A stretch of 6,536 bases of DNA from Lysobacterales bacterium (GCA_013298265.1 JAAFHE010000232.1:1-6536), one strand, 5' to 3'. Counted from the first letter of the stretch, positions 1-5,867 are shown. Notes: generated from the letters alone by a model not told the origin. Program-made: numbers and translations.

Positions 1-169
1 CCTCCTCGCCCTGCAGGAAGCGCCAGGCGACGAACAGGTCGCGGGCGAAATCCAGATGCGTCGCCGCGTATGGCACGCGCAGCAGATGCAGCAGCACCAG
101 CACTGCGAGCAGCGCGACCTGTATGCGCCACCTGCGGCGCTGCCCGTCCTGCCCCGTGGCGCTCTCCAT
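1..169 (-). CDS. N-terminal fragment of an integral membrane protein, probably GT-C (GT39/ArnT-like) glycosyltransferase
   Basis: The frame reads from ATG at 169-167 leftwards without a stop and leaves the window, giving the first 56 residues. Residues 1-15 are polar and basic (QRRRWR just before the membrane). Residues 16-30 are a strongly hydrophobic Leu/Val/Ala helix. A periplasmic-type loop follows, containing LDFARDLFVAWRFLQGEE. An inside-positive first helix followed by an acidic D-x-x-R-D loop and a 'W..L.GE' stretch is the usual start of polytopic GT-C enzymes that transfer sugars from polyprenyl-phosphate donors; that assignment is an inference from 56 residues. An AAGG at 181-178, eight bases before the ATG, can serve as RBS. 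Hydrophobicity and codon use support a real gene more than the specific function. Confidence 0.68.
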   Translation of the reverse strand, partial: MESATGQDGQRRRWRIQVALLAVLVLLHLLRVPYAATHLDFARDLFVAWRFLQGEE

Positions 170-177
170 CGACGCGA

Positions 178-192
178 CCTTGTCCCATTATT
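178..192 (-). promoter_or_regulatory. RBS and AT-rich possible -10 for the left-edge membrane gene
   Basis: On the minus strand an AATAAT hexamer (192-187, five of six to the sigma70 -10) lies in the only AT-rich patch nearby, followed by AAGG (181-178) eight bases before the ATG. I see no good -35 at 16-18 bases. If used, the leader would be only about ten bases, so the -10 call is weak and the RBS call is better. Confidence 0.27.
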
Positions 193-286
193 TACAAATA
201 CCGACGACCGCAGCCGACGGCGGCCGCGCAACTTGCCGATGGTAGCTTGCCCCCGCTGGTGCCGCGACCGCCCGGCGCCGTCATGC

Positions 287-307
287 CAGCGTTGCGGCAC
301 CACGCTG
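287..307 (-). terminator. Possible hairpin terminator after the secreted-protein gene
   Basis: CAGCGT and ACGCTG form a 6-bp stem with a 9-base loop, starting about 44 bases past the stop at 351 in the direction of transcription. There is no T-run after it, so intrinsic termination is doubtful. Confidence 0.27.
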
Positions 308-350
308 TATGCCCTCTACTGACGCCGACGCTCGCTATGCCCGCGCCGCG

Positions 351-1529
351 CTATAGCTGCGCCGGCCACAACGGCAGCGAAGCAACCTTCTGGTTCTGGA
401 TCGTATTGCCGCAGTAACCCTGGCAATACGTCGTCAGCGGCGCGTCGAGCGAGGCATGGATGATGTTTAGGAAATAGGTCTCGCCCGGCTGCAGCTGGCA
501 GACGGCCGGGTTGCCGGGCGCATAGCCCCAGATAATGTTGCCGTTGGCGGGCGCGTTGTTGAGCACGCAGGCATTGGTCAGCGGCGCAGTCGCATTCAGA
601 CCGAAATCGCCACAGGACTTGCTGATGGTCATCGACATGCGCGCTGGTGAGGTCTGCGGCTGGGTTTCCTCAAAGCGGAACGCGCCCGTGGTCAGCAGGG
701 TCAGATTGCTGGGCACAGTGAACGCCAGCGCGGCGTAGTAGTTTCGCGGCATGAACACGCGCTGGTTCACGTTGACCACGCCCGGGAACGACTGCAGCGG
801 CGTGTCGGCCGTGCTGTAGCCGAAGATGCTTTCGAAATGCGTCGCGTCGGTGGTGCGACCGTTGCTGACGGTGTAGTTGAACTCGACGTAGGCCGTGCTC
901 AGTCGCGTCAATCCCGCCGGCGCGATGCAGCCAGCCGGTGGCGGCGGCGGCGCTACCGCGACCGTGCGCCGCGATGTCGCGACCACGCTGGAACCGGTGC
1001 GCCGGCAGCTCAGGTCGAAGGTGTAGTTGCCGCTGGTCGCCGGCAGTGTGACCGGCACGCTGTGCGCACTCGCGCAACTGCCGGCGTCCGAGCACACGTC
1101 GCCGCTGACAGGCCAGCCGTTCACCGTTTCGGGCAGGCTGCTGGCCGAGTAACTGCAATGGTCCGCATCAGCCGACCAGGTGAACGTATGCGTGGCTCCC
1201 GGCACGCTGCTGGCGGGCAGCTCGCTCGCGTCGAGGCCATCGGTGATGACCGGCGCGGTGACCGCTGGCGGCGCCGTCGTCGCGGTCGGACAGTTCGTGC
1301 CGAACGTCACGTTCGCGAGCAGGCTACCGTTGGGCGGATCGAGGCTCACGCCGTTCGCATCGGTGCTGAGCACGCAGGTCCTGATCGCGCCGTCCGGCGA
1401 CGTCCAGTTCAGGCGCAAGGTGGTCTGGGCGAATACGCAAACGGGCAGCAGGGCGGCAACGATCGCGGCGAGGACAGGCAGGCGCAGTAAGGACGTCAAG
1501 AGATGTTCCAGGGGCGGAAAGCCACCCAT
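351..1529 (-). CDS. Secreted multi-domain protein with Ig-like region and Cys-containing C-terminal module, function unknown
   Basis: The 392-residue product has a Sec signal (hydrophobic core about residues 14-30, likely cleavage after VFA at 34). Residues 36-80 form a short beta-rich segment with Cys52 and Cys80. Residues 105-193 look like an Ig/PKD-type beta sandwich: THTFTWSADADHCSYS, then GWPVSGDVC, then GNYTFDLSCRR, with Cys125, 146, 152 and 175 suited to disulfides. A six-proline linker (194-199) leads to a C-terminal module of about 190 residues, rich in Asn/Tyr/Phe, with more cysteines and the ending TTYCQGYCGNTIQNQK. I do not recognise the C-terminal module. The ATG at 1529 has only a weak RBS; TTG at 1499-1497, six bases after GGAA, would give a shorter, still complete signal peptide. 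No catalytic motif is visible, so an adhesive or binding role is only a guess. The gene stands alone, with about 256 bases to its upstream neighbour. Confidence 0.82.
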   Translation of the reverse strand: MGGFPPLEHLLTSLLRLPVLAAIVAALLPVCVFAQTTLRLNWTSPDGAIRTCVLSTDANGVSLDPPNGSLLANVTFGTNCPTATTAPPAVTAPVITDGLDASELPASSVPGATHTFTWSADADHCSYSASSLPETVNGWPVSGDVCSDAGSCASAHSVPVTLPATSGNYTFDLSCRRTGSSVVATSRRTVAVAPPPPPAGCIAPAGLTRLSTAYVEFNYTVSNGRTTDATHFESIFGYSTADTPLQSFPGVVNVNQRVFMPRNYYAALAFTVPSNLTLLTTGAFRFEETQPQTSPARMSMTISKSCGDFGLNATAPLTNACVLNNAPANGNIIWGYAPGNPAVCQLQPGETYFLNIIHASLDAPLTTYCQGYCGNTIQNQKVASLPLWPAQL

Positions 1530-1540
1530 GGTGCGACTTT

Positions 1541-1556
1541 GCGCAGGTTCCTGCGC
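1541..1556. promoter_or_regulatory. Perfect palindrome just upstream of the secreted-protein start
   Basis: GCGCAGG-TT-CCTGCGC is a perfect 7-bp inverted repeat with a 2-base centre, ending 12 bases before the ATG at 1529, where an RBS would normally lie. It abuts a second dyad at 1557-1569. It could be an operator or an RNA hairpin covering the start; a 2-base loop makes DNA binding the likelier reading. Confidence 0.4.
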
Positions 1557-1569
1557 TAACGCTGCGTTA
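1557..1569. promoter_or_regulatory. Second dyad, adjoining the first, upstream of the secreted-protein gene
   Basis: TAACGC-T-GCGTTA is a perfect 6-bp inverted repeat around one base and begins at the very next base after the 1541-1556 palindrome. Side-by-side dyads of differing sequence suggest two protein sites or one compound site; no factor can be named. Confidence 0.35.
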
Positions 1570-1578
1570 AACACGAGC

Positions 1579-1597
1579 AGTCCGCTCTTGCCGGACT
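1579..1597. other. Inverted repeat in the leader region of the secreted-protein gene
   Basis: AGTCCG and CGGACT pair around a 7-base CTCTTGC loop, 50-68 bases upstream of the ATG at 1529. It might be part of a leader structure or chance in GC-rich DNA. Confidence 0.25.
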
Positions 1598-1743
1598 CTG
1601 CAGGCGGGCCAGACCTGTTCACGTGCAAAGCCAGCTATCAACCGGGTTTTCGGTGTCCAGCCGGCGAGTGCCGGACGCCAGGCGAGCGGCTGTTCGCGGT
1701 TGCGAATTTACAATTCCGACACAGGTCCGCAACGATGGCGCGC

Positions 1744-1761
1744 CGGCAGCAGTGGCTGCCG
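1744..1761 (-). terminator. Hairpin downstream of the envelope-protein gene, probable terminator
   Basis: CGGCAGC-AGTG-GCTGCCG is a perfect 7-bp stem with a tetraloop, beginning 25 bases past the TAG at 1788-1786. Past one mismatch the stem continues by two more pairs. There is no T-run, so it may act with Rho or only protect the 3' end. Confidence 0.4.
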
Positions 1762-1785
1762 ACGTGCAACCGGGAGCGCGATGCG

Positions 1786-2892
1786 CTACATCCCGCCCTT
1801 CATGCTCGTCTTCTCCACCTTCCACTGCCCACCTTCCTTGCGCAGCGTGGATGTTCCCGTCGTCTTGACGCCGGACTGGTCCACCGCATCGAGGGTCAGC
1901 TCGGCGCTGTCGCCGAAATCCTGACCGCCGGTGACGGTTGCGCTCTTGGGTGCGAAGGCCTTCATCATTTCCAGCATCGCGCCGAAGGTGGGATCGCTTT
2001 TCTGCGCGCGCATCTTGTCGCCCTGTTCCTTGGTGACCGTGGCGAGCATGGCGTCGACATTGCCTGTCCGCATCGCAGCGAGATTGGCCTGGAATACCTT
2101 GCCGGGCTCTCCGCCACCGGCGGGCAGCGCCTTGCCTTTCGGAGCTGCCGGCGCAGCGGCCGTCTTGGCCCCGTCATACGCCGCTGCAGAAGCTGGCGTC
2201 GTGCTCGCATAGGAGAGGTTGAAGCTCAGGGTGCAGTTCAGATCGTCCTCGTCGTCGTCCTTGAGCGCGTAGCTGGCCTCGATGCGCGTGGCGTCATTCA
2301 CCTTGATCGCGATCTCGCCGATGTCGCCGCCGGAACTCGACACGCTCGTGCCGTCGCCGCTGTAGTCGACCGCGGAAACCATCTTGCCGTCGATACGCAG
2401 CTTGACGCTGCGCGCATCGTCGGCGGCGAAACGCTGGCTCGTCAGCGCCGCGCTCTTCTGCGGGGTCTTGGCCAGCGCCGCCTTGTCGATCCGAAACGTG
2501 GTCAGCGCAACGATGATGTCGATCTTGCTCTTGTCGAAGTAGTTCGGTTCCTTGAACACGACGCCGTCGACGAACGTGGTCGCTTGACCGCTATAGCGGC
2601 AGTCGCCGCCGATGCTATCGGCCTGGGCGGTGGGAGCCGCAGCCAGCGCAACAAGCACGGCGGCAACGAAGTGCAGGCGAGCCGGACGGATCTGCGGGAC
2701 GATAAGCCCGCCTTTCTCGCACCCGTTCGTAGCGAGGCCGTCGAGACGCCGTCCTGATGCGCGCCGCGGACTGAGTGGCGGCGAAGGCGTAGCCGACGCT
2801 ACGTCGAGCCGACACGAGGGAGCAGCGCGCGTCAGGGCGAGCGTATCGGCGGCCGCAGTAGAACGGGTGTGAGAAAGGCGGGCTAGCTTCAT
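1786..2892 (-). CDS. Exported protein with NTF2/DUF4878-like C-terminal domain, N-terminus interrupted by an in-frame palindromic element
   Basis: ATG at 2892-2890 has a clear GGAG (2902-2899) six bases upstream. Residues 1-3 (MKL) are native; residues 4-63 are encoded entirely by the 180-bp palindrome. Residues 64-91 (IVPQIRPARLHF, then an Ala/Val/Leu core ending PTAQA) are a typical Sec signal peptide, cleaved before Asp92. The next 140 residues are beta-rich, with Cys97 and a very acidic patch (DDDEDDLNC). An Ala/Pro linker follows. Residues 263-368 (NLAAMRTGNVDAMLATVTKEQ to GQWKVEKTSMKGGM) resemble NTF2-fold DUF4878-like domains; this is by pattern only. No start codon of any usual type lies in frame between ATG 2892 and the signal peptide, so the insert must be translated if the protein is made. 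Uninterrupted length would be 308 residues, now 368. The signal now lies some 70 residues from the N-terminus, so export may be impaired and the gene could be functionally damaged though open. Confidence 0.8.
   Translation of the reverse strand: MKLARLSHTRSTAAADTLALTRAAPSCRLDVASATPSPPLSPRRASGRRLDGLATNGCEKGGLIVPQIRPARLHFVAAVLVALAAAPTAQADSIGGDCRYSGQATTFVDGVVFKEPNYFDKSKIDIIVALTTFRIDKAALAKTPQKSAALTSQRFAADDARSVKLRIDGKMVSAVDYSGDGTSVSSSGGDIGEIAIKVNDATRIEASYALKDDDEDDLNCTLSFNLSYASTTPASAAAYDGAKTAAAPAAPKGKALPAGGGEPGKVFQANLAAMRTGNVDAMLATVTKEQGDKMRAQKSDPTFGAMLEMMKAFAPKSATVTGGQDFGDSAELTLDAVDQSGVKTTGTSTLRKEGGQWKVEKTSMKGGM
2705..2884. repeat. 180-bp palindromic element (MITE/RPE-like) inserted in frame after codon 3
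   Basis: The ends, 2705-2728 and 2861-2884, are 24-bp inverted repeats (AGCCCGCCTTTCTC at both outer ends) with one mismatch. Inner arms 2734-2767 and 2822-2856 continue the palindrome with 27 of 34 aligned bases matching and one gap. The centre is a 6-bp stem with a CGAC loop (CGTAGC 2788-2793, GCTACG 2798-2803), almost exactly at the midpoint. Length is 180 bp, 60 codons, open in the host gene's frame and in at least one other frame on each strand. Excision at the palindrome edges rejoins AAGCT with TATCGTC to give a normal signal peptide start. It carries no transposase, so it would be moved in trans. No convincing target duplication is seen beyond a shared CT/GCT. Confidence 0.85.
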
Positions 2893-2898
2893 GGCGTG

Positions 2899-2902
2899 CT
2901 CC
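2899..2902 (-). promoter_or_regulatory. Ribosome binding site fixing the start at 2892
   Basis: GGAG with a 6-base spacer before ATG. It decides the start, showing that the ATG upstream of the palindrome is the original one and that the signal peptide downstream has lost direct contact with it. Confidence 0.7.
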
Positions 2903-3067
2903 GGGCGTTGACGGTGGACGCGCAATCAAACGCGCTCGGATCCGAAAACGAACAGAACACGACGCAAGGGCCACGCCATCACTGCAACGGCCCGCCGCGC
3001 TGCGGCGAAAAGGGAATAGCGCGCGAGTCAGAGGCCCAGCCAGATCGCTCGCACGACGCGGGACTAC

Positions 3068-3098
3068 GCGCGACAGGGCGCCGACTGCCCTGCCGCGC
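3068..3098 (-). terminator. Strong hairpin after the four-helix membrane protein gene
   Basis: Arms 3068-3079 and 3087-3098 pair over 12 positions with one A-C mismatch (CGCG-A-CAGGGC against GCCCTG-C-CGCG), with a 7-base loop. It starts 17 bases past the TGA at 3117-3115. No T-run follows, so it may be Rho-assisted. The rest of 2893-3114 shows no gene. Confidence 0.42.
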
Positions 3099-3114
3099 AG
3101 CACTGCCACAGCAC

Positions 3115-3558
3115 TCACGCGCGCTGTGCGGCAGACGCGTAGCCCGTGTCGCCATCGAGGCGACGCCAGCCGATGAACTGCAGCAAGGCAAGGCCAAGTA
3201 CGGCCGTGGCCTGTATCGAGACGAATGCGATGCCGGACATGGTCGGCTGGAACGGGCCTTCGTAAAGCAAGTAGAAGCTCGCGATCGACCAGCAGACATT
3301 GATCTCGATGATGGCCCAGGCGATGACCGTATGCGGCCTGGCCTGGCGCAGCACCCACGCCAGCAGCAACAGGAACGGCAGCAGCACGAGCCCGGCGGTG
3401 CGCAGCAGATCGGCAGGCAGGGCGAACGCGGGCGCCAGCAGATCGGCGCCGGCGATCAGCAGCAGCGCCGTAGCGCAGCTCGCGACCAGGTCGAGCAGCA
3501 GCGCGCGGTGGAACAATGGCCATGTACGAATGTGGCGGATGTTGCTAATAGCATTCAT
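3115..3558 (-). CDS. Four-helix integral membrane protein of unknown function
   Basis: The 147-residue product starts at ATG 3558-3556, supported by an excellent AAGGAG seven bases upstream. Four hydrophobic segments at about residues 18-40, 51-70, 77-98 and 107-130 predict a small polytopic inner-membrane protein with short loops. Basic residues cluster between helices 2 and 3 (RQARPH) and after helix 4 (GWRR), placing both ends in the cytoplasm. A conserved-looking acidic residue lies in helix 3 (IIEINVCW). The architecture matches small uncharacterised four-helix membrane proteins common in proteobacteria; no enzyme motif is visible. It is divergent from the MmyB-type XRE regulator gene, 105 bases apart, so it is the most likely target of that regulator. 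Longer in-frame extensions past 3558 enter the regulator and are rejected because of the RBS. Confidence 0.85.
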   Translation of the reverse strand: MNAISNIRHIRTWPLFHRALLLDLVASCATALLLIAGADLLAPAFALPADLLRTAGLVLLPFLLLLAWVLRQARPHTVIAWAIIEINVCWSIASFYLLYEGPFQPTMSGIAFVSIQATAVLGLALLQFIGWRRLDGDTGYASAAQRA

Positions 3559-3585
3559 CGGTCGTCTCCTTGGAATTCGGGCGTA

Positions 3586-3603
3586 TTGAGCTGCAGTGCT
3601 CAA
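3586..3603. promoter_or_regulatory. Dyad in the divergent regulatory region (candidate operator)
   Basis: TTGAGC-N6-GCTCAA, a perfect 6-bp inverted repeat, lies between the divergent starts, 28 bases before the membrane-protein ATG. TTGAGC also resembles a -35 box (four of six), but no good -10 lies at the right distance on either strand. Confidence 0.42.
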
Positions 3604-3612
3604 GCCGCGTCC

Positions 3613-3629
3613 ATTACATCGCAGGTAAT
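3613..3629. promoter_or_regulatory. ATTAC-N7-GTAAT dyad (candidate operator of the XRE regulator)
   Basis: A perfect 5-bp inverted repeat with a 7-base spacer, about 34 bases before the regulator's ATG. A third ATTAC half-site occurs at 3650-3654, near the start codon. AT-rich dyads with this geometry suit a dimeric helix-turn-helix protein, so autoregulation and control of the divergent gene are plausible. Confidence 0.45.
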
Positions 3630-3663
3630 ACGCGAACGGCGCCGGCTCGATTACAGTGCGCCC

Positions 3664-4455
3664 ATGAGCACGAACCGCCCGGTAGGCGAACAATTGCGCG
3701 ACTGGCGCCTGCGTCGGCGCCTCACGCAGATGGATCTCGCCGCCATCGCCGACACCTCGACGCGCCACGTCAGCTTTATCGAGACCGGCCGCTCACTGCC
3801 AAGCCGCGCCATGCTGATGCGCCTGGCGGAACACCTCGACGTGCCGCTGCGCGAACGCAATCATCTGCTGACCGCTGCCGGCCTCGCGCCGATCTATCGC
3901 GAGAGCCGTCTCGACGAACCGGCGCTGCACCAGGCCCAGGCTGCCGTCGAGCTGGTGCTCAAGGGCCACGAGCCCTACCCGGCGCTCGCGATCGACCGGC
4001 ACTGGAACATTGTCGCGGCGAACCGTGCGATCACGCCGTTTCTCGCCGGTGCGGCGCCGCGGCTGCTCGTCGCGCCGGTCAACATGATGCGGCTCTCCCT
4101 GCACCCCGACGGGCTCGCCTCGCGCATCGTCAACTTCGGCCAGATCCGCGCGCACCTGCTGCACAACGCGCAGCGCCAGGCCGACGCGACCGGCGATCCG
4201 GTGCTGCGTGCGCTGTTCGAGGAAATCTCGTCCTACCCAGCACCGCCCGACGCGACCGATCAGGTGCCGAGTCTTGCCGACAGCGTCGCGATGCAGCTAC
4301 GCCTGCGCAGCGAACACGGCGTGCTGTCGTTCATCAGCACGATCACGGTGTTCGGCACACCGCTCGATATAACGCTGGCCGAACTCGCGATCGAATCGTT
4401 CTTTCCGGCCGATGCGCATACGGCGGCCGTACTGCGTGCGTCACTCGCGGACTGA
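3664..4455 (+). CDS. XRE-family transcriptional regulator with MmyB-like C-terminal ligand-binding domain
   Basis: The 263-residue product has a classic helix-turn-helix at residues 8-62: LRDWRLRRRLTQMDLA, then STRHVSFIETGRSLPS, then MLMRLAEHLDVPLRERN. This is the XRE fold, where the SxxSxxE-type recognition helix appears as TRHVSFIE. Residues 90-258 match the MmyB-like domain: GHEPYPALAIDRHWNIVAAN, then VNMMRLSLHPDGLASRIVNF, then LFEEISSYP. In the family this PAS-like domain binds a small, often fatty-acid-like ligand and modulates repression; the ligand here is unknown. Length is normal for the family (about 260-280). The start is chosen because the HTH begins directly after it; no good RBS precedes it, so translation may be leaderless or weak. 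It is divergent from the four-helix membrane protein and probably controls it and itself through the dyads between them. Confidence 0.95.
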   Translation: MSTNRPVGEQLRDWRLRRRLTQMDLAAIADTSTRHVSFIETGRSLPSRAMLMRLAEHLDVPLRERNHLLTAAGLAPIYRESRLDEPALHQAQAAVELVLKGHEPYPALAIDRHWNIVAANRAITPFLAGAAPRLLVAPVNMMRLSLHPDGLASRIVNFGQIRAHLLHNAQRQADATGDPVLRALFEEISSYPAPPDATDQVPSLADSVAMQLRLRSEHGVLSFISTITVFGTPLDITLAELAIESFFPADAHTAAVLRASLAD

Positions 4456-4558
4456 TCTTGCGCGGCTCAGGAACGTGTTCGCCGCTGGTGCGCGCGAGCA
4501 GGTCGCCGCACGAATCGACCAGCCCGTCGATGTCGACCGACTTGGAATGCAACCTGGA

Positions 4559-4608
4559 TTTCTCACACCTCTTGCAGTGCAGCCGCCGATGCGAAGATGT
4601 GTGGGAAA
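4559..4608. repeat. 50-base hairpin related to the 180-bp palindrome, between convergent genes
   Basis: Arms 4559-4573 and 4594-4608 pair over 15 positions with one G-T and one C/T mismatch, with a 20-base loop. Its left part shares TTTCTCACACC and, 12 bases later, GCCGCCGAT with one arm of the 2705-2884 element (minus-strand bases from 2876 down), 28 of 35 bases in all. It begins six bases after the stop of the 4615-5703 gene and 104 after that of the regulator, so it may also end transcription from both sides, although it has no T-run. A likely short or decayed member of the same repeat family. Confidence 0.6.
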
Positions 4609-4614
4609 CACGGG

Positions 4615-5703
4615 CTATGACCGGTTGCCGCGCAGCCGCTCGCCGTTGTTGCGCCGGATCGCGTAGAGGCCGTGGTTCCACGCCTTGAGTCCGCGCACGC
4701 ACCAGCCCGTGCCGGCATCGCGCGCGCGTTCGAGTTCGACCTGGGGCGGAAACTGCGTCTCCCAGCCGCCGAGATCGATATAGATCGCGTCGCGCGCCGG
4801 GCCCGTGCCGTACAGCACGAGGTTCCAACCATGCCAGCCGACGAGTTCGCCGTCGCGATAGCGCACGGCGACATCAGTGCGGGCAGACGGATACACCAGT
4901 GCCTGCGCGCCGCGCGCGCGCAGGTAGCTGCCGATCGCCTGCAGGCGCCGGTTTTCCGGCGTGGACCCGCCAAGCGCCAAGGCCAGCAGTTCGGGCAGGA
5001 TCTCCTCGAAGCGCCGCGCCGTTGTCGGGAACATGCTGCCTCGCACGAACTCGGCGAAGAACCACTGCTGCGCCGTGGGCAGACGCAGATCGAGCACACC
5101 GCCGAGCTCCGCATTCGCCGTCATCGTGCCCAGGGTCATCAGAAACGGATTGCCCAGCGCCGCGTTGGTGCGGATCGCCTCGCTCAAGGTCGGCGAGAAC
5201 CCGGCGCAGAACGGCAGCAGCGAACGCGCTTCGCGCACCGAGAGCAGGACAAAGCAGCCGCGCGGCACGTCCAGCGCCTTGGCGATGTCCTCGCGCATCA
5301 GATCGCAGAACTCCACGTACAGGTCGTCGCGCAGATTGCGATAGGCGTTGAGCTCTTCGGCGAGCACGCCGCTGTCATCGCCGTCGGTGCCGTTGGCGAC
5401 GGAGAAGTAGCGCGCACGCGGCAATTGCGTGCCGTCGCCGGGCGGGCCATCGTCGCCGGAGTAGCGGCGGAACTGCGTGCGCAGGAACAACGGCGGCAGG
5501 CACGATGCAGCCGCATCCGGTGCGAAGTCGCCCAGGCAGTCGATTCCGGCACCGTCATCCAGCTCGAAGAAATGCGGTGCGCAGACGCGCAGCATGGCCA
5601 GTCCGTCGGCGCTCACGGATTCCGCGTTGATCTGGCGCAACTGCCCCTTGAACGTCGTCAACGGAATCGTCCGCGCGCGGCTGCCGGCAGGGCTCTGGAC
5701 CAT
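4615..5703 (-). CDS. Cytoplasmic protein of unknown function, weakly RES-like
   Basis: The 362-residue product starts at ATG 5703-5701, with GGAG eight bases upstream. There is no signal peptide or membrane helix. The N-terminal part has several cysteines (41, 56, 68, 133, 150, 166). A central region reads PRARYFSVANGTDGDDSGVLAEELNAYRN (split at about residues 95-123). The C-terminal part reads GSYLRARGAQALVYPSART (258-276), then ELVGWHGWNLVLYGTG. A 'YxxA/xxE' stretch followed by 'GaqalvYPSAR' near the end is reminiscent of RES domains (NAD-degrading toxins such as MbcT), but the spacing is longer and no antitoxin gene is adjacent, so this is a weak suggestion. It converges with the regulator gene and lies 164 bases downstream of the lipoprotein gene on the same strand. 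Codon use is uniform with neighbours and no truncation is seen. Confidence 0.8.
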   Translation of the reverse strand: MVQSPAGSRARTIPLTTFKGQLRQINAESVSADGLAMLRVCAPHFFELDDGAGIDCLGDFAPDAAASCLPPLFLRTQFRRYSGDDGPPGDGTQLPRARYFSVANGTDGDDSGVLAEELNAYRNLRDDLYVEFCDLMREDIAKALDVPRGCFVLLSVREARSLLPFCAGFSPTLSEAIRTNAALGNPFLMTLGTMTANAELGGVLDLRLPTAQQWFFAEFVRGSMFPTTARRFEEILPELLALALGGSTPENRRLQAIGSYLRARGAQALVYPSARTDVAVRYRDGELVGWHGWNLVLYGTGPARDAIYIDLGGWETQFPPQVELERARDAGTGWCVRGLKAWNHGLYAIRRNNGERLRGNRS

Positions 5704-5867
5704 GCGGTGTGCTCCGAAGTCGATGGATCGCGGCCGGGGCGCGCGCGTTTCATCGCGGGCGACGGTCGCCTCTTCCTTCTGCAATCTGGGGGCCGCGCCT
5801 CCCACACGCCCGCGCACGACGCAGGAAGAAAACCACTGCAGTTGCGGCCGGGAGCGCCCTGAACGCG

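Noticed and set aside
1180..2757. Long plus-strand open frame (525 codons) opposite two genes
   Set aside because: It lies antisense to the secreted and envelope protein genes, spans their intergenic gap and has no recognisable domain; the minus-strand products have signal peptides, RBS and coherent folds. A GC-rich shadow frame.
2703..2885. TA target-site duplication flanking the palindrome
   Set aside because: TA occurs on both sides, but using it makes the ends asymmetric and removing 181 bases would throw the signal peptide out of frame, whereas removing 180 restores it.
2893..3523. Minus-strand open frame crossing the palindrome, the gap and most of the four-helix membrane gene
   Set aside because: Very Arg/Ala-rich translation and no RBS; it is out of frame with the well-supported four-helix membrane protein.
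5751..5753. Alternative upstream ATG for the 4615-5703 gene
   Set aside because: It is out of frame with the gene and has no RBS; ATG 5703 has GGAG at good spacing.
5758..5770. GGCGAC-G-GTCGCC dyad upstream of the 4615-5703 gene
   Set aside because: All but two of its bases are G or C, no promoter elements lie around it, and dyads of this kind are common by chance at this base composition.
5776..5830. Possible third copy of the repeat (CCTCCCACACGCCCG and flanking TCTTCCT/AGGAAGA arms)
   Set aside because: Only about 11 of 16 bases match the terminal repeat and the inner GCCGCCGAT block is absent; this is close to chance in such GC-rich DNA.
4672..5862. Plus-strand open frame of 396 codons
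   Set aside because: Antisense to the 4615-5703 gene, with Arg/Ala-rich low-complexity translation typical of a shadow of a GC-rich gene.
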